Below the pieces are notes generated by a model. The model saw nothing but the letters and a program-made list of their open reading frames with translations, had not been told where the DNA came from and did no database searches. A program made the position numbers and the translations under genes. Positions 27,501 to 39,500 of a stretch of DNA of 64,000 nucleotides are shown piece by piece (the first letter of the stretch is position 1; each line of letters starts with the position of its first letter). Source of the DNA: Ooceraea biroi (Eukaryota; Arthropoda; Insecta; Hymenoptera; Formicidae); the NCBI RefSeq assembly GCF_003672135.1, contig NC_039515.1, forward strand, positions 3,658,001 to 3,722,000. The letters are read 5' to 3'.

Positions 27501-30500
27501 AAAGATAATTATACTCATATCTGAACCTATAATAAAATTCAAAAAATTCTATTAATCTGCTGTAGTAATAAAATTCATCATTATGTCAGAAGGGCCTTAA
27601 ACTTAATAATAAAAATCCCTGTTTGATATTGTGCTCAAAGAGATAATCGAGCATTAAACATATTGCATTTTATCTCATTCATTATTTATTTCGAATCTTT
27701 TCCGAATCTTTGTGAATCTTTTCCGAATATTTCAGTCTTCAGAATGTTTAAAAAATTTAAACGTTAATTTATTTTATAAGCATATTTAGTAATACATTAA
27801 GAATTCATCGGAGTTAACTCACGTCTATTATATCGATTTAACTTTTGTTTTACGTATCGTAAACGACAAATATTATATTATAATTATTAATTCAGTCAAA
27901 TAGAATCAACACAAACAACTTTGCTAATCGAGCAATTGCGTCGTTAACCGCGATTGAAGCTACTATATAGATGAAATCTATACTCATAATGACAACAGCG
28001 TTCAAATCTCGAATAATGTCTATTTCTGCATCGAAGCTTGACAGGTGTTGCGAAAGCTGTTTCCAAACTTCCGTAATAAATAAATACTCTACGTCGTGTT
28101 AACAACAATTATCTGGCGCTGAAAGTTGATTAGAAAGCTGCGTAAATTATCTCGCTATTTTATATATTAGCCATTAATAAACAGCTCCTAATCGTTGATG
28201 TAATCTGCGTATTTTGAACATGCGCGCTCTACAAAAGCAAAGTATACGCAGCGATATATCCTGAAAATTTCGATTGCACGTTTCGTCGAATCTGTACTAT
28301 CAAATTACTAAATTGAGTCAGATTAAAATCTGCGGCAAATAGAAAGCTATCAGAGACTGAACAACGTTTAATAACGCGAGCTATGTATAGAAACCCGAAT
28401 TCGCGATAATCGAGTGTCTTGGGTCTCGTTAAAAATGGAATGCTCTCGTTAAAAATTACAAGAGTGCATTCAAAGCAATGAAACTCTTTTTGCAGCGTAT
28501 ATCTCAAACACGACGACGACAAAAAGACCGGATCTTCAAAATGTTTCAATGCACCGGATTCGTGTTATCGAAAATTGTTCCCAAGTACAGAAACAATGAC
28601 GAAAAAAAAGAGAAAACAAGAAAAACGTTACAAACATGCATTCCCGACCGAGCAGGAGCAAGTAACGCTCGATTTTGCAGGAGGAAATTCCGTGAAATTC
28701 CGCTGATGCAAAACCGACGGCCAGAAAACCTCTCGTTGCGGTCGTTTTTTCCTTCGCGACGATCACGTACTCACCACCGCCAATTAAACCGCGACGGTTT
28801 CTACGAGAGAGGTCAAATCGATACGTCTGGAATCTACCCTGCACCCCCATCCCCTCGCGGTCTCATGCGACTGAAATGGAAATCGTTATGAGTCCTCGTT
28901 TTTTATCCCCGTGTTATGCAGATTATGCAGATTGGCTGGCAGCGTATAATTCAACTAATTACGCCGTCTTGAAATTCCGTGGCGAGATTGGTACGTAAAG
29001 CAGTTCTTTTGTTGCGCGAAACAAACCCGCCGCGAATCGCGTAATCGCACAAAACTAGGAGAAACGTAGCCGCGTAAAGCCGCGTTCGCAGACATCAAGT
29101 GGTTAGTTTGATAGCCAATAAACTTTGCCCGTTAGCAGCTACTAGCTAGCTTGCCGTTGACCTATTGCGCTGATAACGTAATGCAGCCCACAGTTACAAT
29201 CAAAATGCAAACCCCTAGTACTAGTGAATTAAGAGCTCCCGCCGCGCTCTGGGAAAATAAATACGTTCCCTGACAATTTAGTCATTTGTTTAGAATTAAC
29301 TTTGGTCGATGGAATTTTCTTCTTCCGCGTTTCATCGAATCGCGAATCGTCGAATAAAACGAGAAAAATTGCGGCTAATTAAATTATCGTAGGTATTGTG
29401 TAAGCGACTGCTAAATAGTAAAACTGTAGAATGGGACACGATTTACAGCGAAAACAATCTCCGTGCACAGAAAGCTTGTAATTCAATTTATTGAACACGT
29501 CGACGATTAAACATTTCAGGGAAATCCAATTTTTTATTCGCTTCTTTCATCATATTTTTCGCGATATAATTTTCAGTACATCTCAAATTTTCTTCTTTGG
29601 GCGCGGTCGAAACGTTTCGCGGCACGCACACGCGCGCGATACGAATGCAATAAAATAAAACCGAAAAAAAGAGAGAAATTTGTGAGATGGAACAATACGT
29701 GAAAGAGACTTTGTACGATGAAATAAAATAAAGCAAATCAGTTCGTCAAAATTTCTCGACGTGTTCCAGTCAAAGCTGGTTTACGCGAGCTATTTCGACA
29801 ATTCGAACAAACGGGATAGGAGGAATGATAGAATTTCGAAGATTTTACTTTTGGCCCGTTTCTATATCGAGCCACATCGCATAATGATTGAATACCGTTC
29901 CACAGATACGATCATGCTTTCGCGAGAACTAGAATTCGCGGTATGTCGGCAAGCTAACAGAAACAGCATTATGTTTGCGCCTTTGCGTTTAGACCCTCAC
30001 TCATTCTCGTGCCCGCATCGCGCATTCTATATGTATAATGGAGTACCAATATCGCGCGCGCGGAATTCCGAATTTCGAGATAACAAGTGGCAGGTATTCG
30101 AATCGTCGATACGGTTTGATTTCTCCGGTAAATCGCGAATATGCTCTCTGCTCTTGTTACGTTCCGCGTTCTGGGATTCCGCGAACGGCGATTTTCCGCG
30201 AGCTGTTCCTCGCGCTTTCGCGATTTCAATATTTAAATCGAAAGTCTGCACGTGAAATACCTCCCGGCGTTATCATTCCCGTATTTTAATGTTCTCGGGG
30301 AGTTCTCTCCCTTATACGCGCGACTTCGAACATCGATGGGTAATTTGAGAATCTCCAGGCACTGCAGGAAAAGCATTAATATCAATTCCCTTCTTGGCTA
30401 ACTGGCCGACGGTATCGGAAAAGTCCACAGTAGACTAATTTGATCTGTCTTGACTAGATATATCAGATCTACGATAAACTACGGCGGAAATAAATTGATA

Positions 30501-33500
30501 GTCTACGCGAAATTGCAAATTCAATTAAGGCCTCAAGTCGATAACGTGATTTTAATATTAAAACCAAGATCTATCAAACAGCGGATTATTTGATTATATA
30601 ATTGAGTTTTAAATAATAAAGGAAACCGATAAATTCTTTGTATCTCTTTGTTCATACAATTATTTAAATCAACTCAATAGAGAACTTGAAATATCTAATC
30701 ACCGTACAACAATAATGCTCAATCTTTCCAGAGATCCCTTGTTGATTCCCCAGGAACCATTCAAAGGGCATCAAGAAATGTTTCATGTATTATTACAAAG
30801 CTCTTCTTACTGAAAACAATTAAAACAATCTCTCAGTATCAAGAGAGAGACACGTTCATCTATTGAGTATTCAGTCATCCAATTTTACAAATAAATTTCT
30901 GGACCCTTCCAGTTCAGATGCTGGCTGGGCGTGGTTTAAATCGAGCGCAGGGCTGGCGTAGTCGCAAGGACTCGCCGCGTTGCGAGGGATCGCATCACGG
31001 ATGCGGTATACCTATGCGTTACCTGAGAGCACGCGTGCTGCGTCGGATGTTGCGTGTACGCGGAGTTTGCAGCCGTGCACACGCCGGTGCCGGGAACCTT
31101 GAGCTGTTCCTTGTAGTCGGGCTGATAAGGCAGCAGCATCCGGATCTTACCCCAGCGATTGAAGAACAGCGCTATCGCTCCCGCCCAGACTATCAGCACT
31201 AACACTACTATGCCCACCTCGACGCCGCGGATCTGAAAGCGAAACAAGATGTGGTCTTCCGATTAATTCACTGGCAGATTAACCCATTAACGCCTGAAAG
31301 TCAAAAATTTTCTGTTTACTTTCGATTCTCTTGAATGCCTATCAAATCATGAGCAATTTGACCAACAATGTATATCCTACTATTTTTGGGTATGCTCTTT
31401 CCGAATCCGTCGTTATATTTAAGTTTTGTCGACGTGGAAAAAAATATGGCTGTCTTAATAAAAAGAAATACGAAAAAAACAGTATTTTCGAGAAAAAATC
31501 TCTGTTTTTGGAACGGGATGGGAGTAGAAATAAAGTTAAGACCCCGTCCATCGATGGATAAAATAGTTGTACTTTAAAGATGCACATAAACAGAAGGTCG
31601 AAAACATCATGGCGGTGTCAAAATGACGGCAAAATCAAGGAAATTTGTCAAATACAGCATTTTTTCGATACAATTCAACGATAATCGAGATTTTTACACC
31701 TAATTCATGATTCTAAATGATAAATTCGATAAGTCTACTTGATATTAGTTGATATTTTCACTCTTAAAAATAGCGAACTCTATATGGCAGCCAATCAACT
31801 CGCGAAAACATTGAAAATATGGAGTTTTTTCACTTTTCTCAGTTATCCTCGTCTATTTATTCTCGATCTAGTGTATCATCCTCTATAAATATATAACTTA
31901 GTAATAATAAGAGCCCATTACATTCTAAGCCATCATGAAAAGTTCATAATCACCCCCGTCCCTCAGCCGTTAGTCTCTAACGTTGCCCGACTCTTACCAC
32001 TAGGAGGTGGACGGAGAGAAAAGTCTTGTTTTTTTTTGTATTCTTATCATTATTTTATATTTTTTTGCATTTTTGTCATTTTATCCTTTTTTATTCGAGT
32101 AATTATATTTTTATATTTTTATATTATATATTATCTTTCTCATTTGTCCACATGTCCAAATCTCTATGTTTTCTCAAATATTTATGACCATTTTGTATTT
32201 TGAAATTTATAGTATATCTATCAAAATTATTGATGATATTTTGTGAAGCAGGGCTTGCAAAAATATCGATTACAGTCGTCACAAAACTTATTTGTTCTGA
32301 TATCGCATGACTCCCTAGAACACGTTCTTTTCAAATCCTTATGAGACGCATCATGTGTATTTTGTGACTGCTTCACAAAATATCATCAATAATTTTGATA
32401 GATATACTATAAATTTCAAAATACAAAATGGTCATAAATATTTGAGAAAACATAGAGATTTGGACATGTGGACAAATGAGAAAGATAATATATAATATAA
32501 AAATATAAAAATATAATTACTCGAATAAAAAAGGATAAAATGACAAAAATGCAAAAAAATATAAAATAATGATAAGAATACAAAAAAAAACAAGACTTTT
32601 CTCTCCGTCCACCTCCTAGTGGTAAGAGTCGGGCAACGTTAGAGACTAACGGCTGAGGGACGGGGGTGATTATGAACTTTTCATGATGGCTTAGAATGTA
32701 ATGGGCTCTTATTATTACTAAGTTATATATTTATAGAGGATGATACACTAGATCGAGAATAAATAGACGAGGATAACTGAGAAAAGTGAAAAAACTCCAT
32801 ATTTTCAATGTTTTCGCGAGTTGATTGGCTGCCATATAGAGTTCGCTATTTTTAAGAGTGAAAATATCAACTAATATCAAGTAGACTTATCGAATTTATC
32901 ATTTAGAATCATGAATTAGGTGTAAAAATCTCGATTATCGTTGAATTGTATCGAAAAAATGCTGTATTTGACAAATTTCCTTGATTTTGCCGTCATTTTG
33001 ACACCGCCATGATGTTTTCGACCTTCTGTTTATGTGCATCTTTAAAGTACAACTATTTTATCCATCGATGGACGGGGTCTTAACTTTATTTCTACTCCCA
33101 TCCCGTTCCAAAAACAGAGATTTTTTCTCGAAAATACTGTTTTTTTCGTATTTCTTTTTATTAAGACAGCCATATTTTTTTTCCACGTCGACAAAACTTA
33201 AATATAACGACGGATTCGGAAAGAGCATACCCAAAAATAGTAGGATATACATTGTTGGTCAAATTGCTCATGATTTGATAGGCATTCAAGAGAATCGAAA
33301 GTAAGCAGAAAATTTTTGACTTTCAGGCGTTAATGGGTTAATTTGTTCCTTCGTCAGCGTCTCGACTTTCGGTTCTCCCTTCATGTGCACACGCTAGCGA
33401 GCTCTTAGTCATTTTTCTTCTTCGATCGAGAAATAACAAATTATAAAAGATAAACCTGCAACTTAGAGATCAAACATTCGCGATGGACTCGATTTATTTT

Positions 33501-36500
33501 AAGAGAGAGAGAGATTCGTTTCTCTCGCACGAAATAATGTGAATCTTATTAGTTGTAGAGATATTTGTTATTTCTGTGTTGAATCGCGTTGAACCGTATT
33601 TTCGCACGAACGACGTAGTGAATAGAGATCCGCAAGTACGACATGTTATTCAATTCATTTACCAACGAGCACGGTGTATTCGCCGAGGCATGCCGATAAA
33701 TATTTTCTCACGGGTTTCGCGAGTCTGGAAAAAATATTTTCGCTCCATGTACGCAGCACGTGTGCGATGTCCGATACATCGAAAACGCGTATCGAAGGTA
33801 CCGACACTCGCAAAGGAAGAGGAATCGCATTCAGTTTCCGCGTCACGAGCGAAAATTCGAGTAACACGACATAAATGTTTCCTCGTTTCATGAATGGTAC
33901 GAGTCCCGCGTACAACGGTGGAGATAAAGCAGCAAAAAATCGCGGGTGCTTGCTGACAGCATATTTCCACTCGGGAAGCAATCTTAAACGTCTTCGTGGA
34001 TGTATTACGAGCGTTTCCGCGGGAGGGACTGGTCTTTGCCTGTGGAAGAATGGGAACGTGCTTGCCGACTTGAACCATGATCTCGAGTCCTTCTGCTCTT
34101 TTATACTCTTTCCGGACTTAAATCGCGGAGCTTAAACTCGGCACAGAGAAACAACCGGCAATTCATCCGCGACATTTACCAACACACAGCTGACGCAGTT
34201 CTCTATTCTCTTCTCGTTCGCGGAAACGATCCGCCGAATGAAAAATGTCGCACTTGAATACCTCACTCGACAGTTCCTCATCTTTCTGTAACGCTTTTGG
34301 ATACGTTCACACGACAATGCGGTGAAATTCTGTGAACACTGTCATTTCCCGGTCTACGGAGAATTTCTCAGAATTTATATTGAAGAGAAAACAATTTGTA
34401 ATTTAATTTAATAAATAATATAATGCTGTGACATGCATTTTTCAGAAGTTTCGTGATATTGTAATATCAGCAGCATTTTTTGTTTCTTCAAGTTTTAATT
34501 AGTGAATAATCGGTATTTTAACCGTAAATTAATATTTAATTTAATTTGCATATTAAATTCCGAAACGGCGGAATGAAAATTCTTTCACAATAATGTTTAA
34601 ACCGGCATATTTTCGGCATTCGTAGCATTTGCAGCTGGCGAGAGCTCCGTCGAGAACAGTACGAGACAAACAGTTATTTATTACATTTAGACTGGATACT
34701 CGTACGCGATATAAAAAGTTAGGAAAGAAGTATAATCTTCGGGGCTTTGCACAGAGGGGTTGCGGTTCCTTCTTGCAGTCCCGCCTCGATTAGATTTGCA
34801 AAAAGTTTCGCGAGCATATTCCGGTCTCTCGGTTTCTTTCCCTCCTTTATTCTTCCCGCGGAATAATCTTATATCCCACCGTGCAATAAATTGTCCGCCT
34901 GTCTCCTCTTCAGCAGTGAGACATTCCGCATCGTTGATTGTACGGTGGAACTTGTACGAAGAAAACCCCGGAAAATTGCGAAAGCGTAAAATCTAGTGTT
35001 CGCACGCTGCGTGCGAATGCGGACTTAACTATTAAAGTTCTCCTGAAATTTCATTTGCGGGGAATTTATGCAAATATAAAAATTTCAGATTCCGTTACGT
35101 CGATACTGACTTTCTGGGAAGTGAGAGATAACTACGCGACGTCTCATCCAACTGCATTTTCATTTTAGTTTCTGAGTTTCAATATCTTTCGACGTACATG
35201 GATATTGCAGCCTGTCATATGATAAATTGATTTTCCTTTCTACGAGGCAAAGCACCTTGCCATCTTCGATTTTATGAAGGTTAAAGAAACTTCTGATTGA
35301 GAGTCACGACATGCACGAATCCGAGTTACTACATCTGCAATGAAAACTTAGCGCACATGTTTAAACAAACCGACAAATCGGAAGGCGGATTAATAAAACA
35401 TCAGCAAAAAGAAAATTATGAATTTCCCTGCGAATTATAAACCTTGATTACTTTGCCGTTTGTAAACCATGTCATTGAAAATATGTGAAATTGGAATAGC
35501 TCAAGTTCTCTGCACGTGCCGTAAATGCTCGTCGGAAGTCGCATCACAAAACTAAATTTGCAAAACAGGAAAGAGAGAAAACAAATTCTTTTTTTACAGT
35601 CAAATATTTCCACATCGGAGCATCGCGGACGTTCAAATAACTACAATTTTGTTTCGTAGAATGTAATTGTTTGCACGGCTACTTTTCGTGCAAACTTAAA
35701 GGAAACGGAACTTTTCCACTTATCCGACCTCCCTTTGTAAATAACTAGACTGCGCGTTTCCCCGACAACGTTGTAACGTCATATCCCCAACGAAATAATT
35801 CGCCCCACAGACAAAACCCCTAGCGAGAAAGTGGCTTACTTGTATGTACGGTTGGGGCTGCTGTGAGGACGGTGGGGGTGGTGGAAGAGGACCACCCGTT
35901 ACCGCCGCATCTTGCTGCGGAGACGTGCGTGGTGGCTCTGAAAAAGAAAAAATGCGAATGCACGCTCATTTACATGCATTATTCTGCATTGCACAAATCA
36001 CAAAACATTAGAATTTACACTCATCAAACTGTGCCCATCAAACTGTGAACCACCTCGATGAACTATGATTAAACATAATAATGAATGCTAATTATCAGCC
36101 GCACACATGAGATTTAACCCTTTTTCCGCTCCGGAAGTCTTCGAAACATCATATAATAAAAGGATTGCTTTCTCTCAGATTATTTATTATAGCATCATCA
36201 ATTGCCATCAGTGTTACTTATTTGTAATTTGTCAGACTATTAGATTTTATATCAAATTTAGTGTCTACTCTGTAATAACTTAATATTGTAAAGGGATTTT
36301 TCCCATTAAATTTGATTAAATTAAATTAAATTAAAAAATTGCTCTTTATGTATTATTCACATGAGACTTGTTTTGGAAAAAGAAACTAAAACTCATGCAT
36401 ACGCCCAGCATCATCAGGTGGCTGTCATCACATAACAACAATGACTTGTATCAGAAGAGAAGAGATATCAGGAAACTGATTCTCTTCGTTAGAACGCACC

Positions 36501-39500
36501 TGTCACGCGTGATTGCGATGCTGCAGGCGGGTAAAGCTTGGGAGGCTTACCGAGTGTACGGAAGACGATCGGTCGACTGCGGAACTTCTTTCCGGCCCTC
36601 ACCGCGGTTACGACCAGCTGGTACTGCGTGTCAGCCCGAAGGCCGCTCAACGTGACCGCTTCGCTGTTCCCTGCGACCACCGCCACCACCCTGTAACTAA
36701 CCACCTTGCCGTTATGATTCGATTTTGCACCCCCTGGCGATCGTTGCCGCGACACTGACACGTTCCTGCGGAGCACAAACCAAGCGGAGACCTTGCGCGG
36801 GGATTTCGGAATGTTTCTTTAACGAACAAGTGAGAATTACGTTGTTTGTTGTTCAAGTAGTGTCAGCAAAATCTTACTGCCTTCAGTTGTTGCTGAAATA
36901 ATGCGAGGAAGCATTTAAAGCGGTTTACATCTTTGTGATATCGTTATGATCGACTCATGAGCGTATACTTGTTGATCGTAGATGTCTAAAAGTGCAAAGT
37001 AGCTGATCAATGATCTCTATGATCAATAGAGTACTCAATGATTGTCGATAGTCGAACATTTAATTTCCTGCCGTCATACGGATATGTTGGAATGACTCTT
37101 GGTCCGTTCTTGTAATATTTTGGGAAGAGAATGTCGGAAGCGTTTGATACTCATCGGAATTCTGCGTCATAATTATCGTGATTTAATCAAGAGATCAAAG
37201 TATCGAGTTTCGATATGTTGCGATCATCGCACGGATCGATCGATATTTTTTGAGAAATTGTAATGATAAAGCGCGATGGAATGCCGCGATGTAATAGCCG
37301 CGTCACGACGGGCATTAAAATAACGGCCGCTCGTGCTGCGACCACACATGAACAACCGCATTCCTCGCTGCATTATCCTTTCTTTTAGCAAAAATGTTAT
37401 ATAATAATTATCGATTTGAAAAATGACACAATGCGTCTCTTTTATAAGAGATTGAATCTTAAAAGTCTGAGCAGGCAACAAACTATAATTTGCACACTTT
37501 ATTTAAACAAACCGCTGTATTGTCATAGAACTTTAGTGCGTTATTTAATTGCCGAGTTAATTTTTTCGAAAGTTGTAAAAACTTTCGAATTATTTTTCTT
37601 TAATAACTTTTCGTTATAATCATCAGCTCTACATTCCTCGTTCGCAAAAGCCGTGCTACTTTTTTAAAACTTGGTATATCTTTTGCTTTCGTGGCTTATC
37701 TTTCCGCAATCTTGACAAAGTCGACTACGTCTCCGCGACTGGGATGCGCATTGTGTCCTTTTGAAAGCGAGGGCGTACTTCTTCAGTGAGATCGTCTTTC
37801 CGCAGATTATATCGAGGGTTATCAAAGTGCAACTTCGACTTTCCTAGCTGGCTCGGTGAATTCTACTCAGAAGAATCGTGTCGTGTCTCGAGCGACGGTA
37901 ATTGGATCAGATAGTAGATATACCGTTAACAATTGCGAAAGATTGCGAGATTGTCAGAATAATCTTGTGGAATGCGTCGATACCAATAAAGTTCCGTTTT
38001 ACGGTGTGGAATTATTATTGCTATTACAGCGTACTCGCGTACGGCATTTTTAGATAAAGATAAAGCAGAGAGCTTGTCAAATATGATGGAAATAATCCGG
38101 AAACGTATTATAAATTTAATGGATAAATTCAATAAGTATTACAACCCACGGCTTTACCGCGTTTAAGTTCCAGCCGGGATATGTGTATCTGCTAAAGAAC
38201 GTTAAGTTGTTCTTGAAATGAATTTTCTATGTAAGCCACGAGGATGCGAGTAAATTGGATTGAGACTGCTCTTGAGATGCTAGAAGTAACGTGAAACTTC
38301 CCCGAAGTAAAAAGAGAGGGAATGAAGCAAAAGTAGTTCGGTATAAAGTTGTACCAAGTCAACTTTACAACAAGTATGGCCAGCAGAATTTTCCAATTAA
38401 CCCATTTAATATATCCGCTCTCGTGCGTTGTCGTCGTTACGTAAAGGCATAATCTGTCCGATATATAAGAGTATGCATGTCAGACTTTATGAAACAAGAC
38501 TGCGGGATTTGAAGCGTCTTATCACGGCGAAAATCGATGGGGTGCATTTTTATGAAAAAATTGCGCTCTTGCCGTTTATAACATCACTGTCCAACGAACT
38601 TTTTTTGTTCCGACTTCTTTCCGCTTGCTCGCGTTTCAATGAATTAGCACACAGAACGCTTCTCATTAAACGCATTTCCCCACGGAGTCGATCTTCCATT
38701 AATTAAAAGGTCGAGGCGAAAATTTATTTGCACAAATTGAGCTTCGGTAGCGTAAACAAGGTAATTACAAGGATATTTTATACAGCTTCGCAACAACGTT
38801 GTTTTTAATGTTGCAAGAAATAATAAGTTTTTTTTTATTAAACGTTACGCGAGTCTTGTTCCAGTAGAAATTTCACCTCGGTATTATCTTTAGCAAAATT
38901 AAATATCGAATGTTGACAATTTGTAATAAACAAGAGCGTTTGTAAACAACTTCTGCATTGAAAAATTGGATTCCGAACATATTCGAAAAATTGGGCTACA
39001 AAATACGTTAGTGTGGAACACACTCGATAAATCAAATTTTGATAACGAGTGGTGGACAATACAATAGCTTGTCAGGAAGTGACATTTTTTTAGTCACGAT
39101 TTGCACAAATTCAATTCGTTTCGTTTCGCTTTAAACTGTTGCTATAATTGATAAATCAGCGTTTGCAGATCTCGAATAGCACCTTTGTATTTGCGCGTGA
39201 AATATACATAAATAATATATCATAATATCAATCTCATATTAACATTCTGAATTAAAACGATATGTTTACGATGTGTCCATTATTAATTGCTTCATTTCAC
39301 TTCTATGATTCTCTAATATGTATTTGCTTCTACATTAACGTGCGTTTCTCATTTTGAACATGTTCTCTATTAAAAACAGAAATATCTCTATTAAACAACA
39401 AACGGAATAAAGTGCGAGAATAACTAATCTGGTTGGTGAACATCAAAGGAAATCATTATTTTCCTTGCCAATCATTTGTACATAAATTTAGCTAGACAGA

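Noticed and set aside
28536..28850. Minus-strand candidate exon with acceptor GATTCCAG and donor GGTG|GTGAGT
   Set aside because: It would end in phase 1, which does not fit the phase-0 neighbours of the FNDC-like gene.
29761..30255. 164-codon plus-strand open frame in intron 5
   Set aside because: It begins at GTG, has no splice sites or recognisable motif, and lies in a GC-balanced stretch where long chance frames are expected; the opposite strand is also open.
31331..31587. Pairs of identical open frames in 31,331-31,587 and 33,032-33,304
   Set aside because: They are the same sequence read in the two arms of the palindrome and resemble no transposase or other protein.
36114..36120. Isolated TTAACCC sites (also 38397 and 62851) as further piggyBac-type ends
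   Set aside because: No matching inverted GGGTTAA partner with similar flanking sequence was found nearby.
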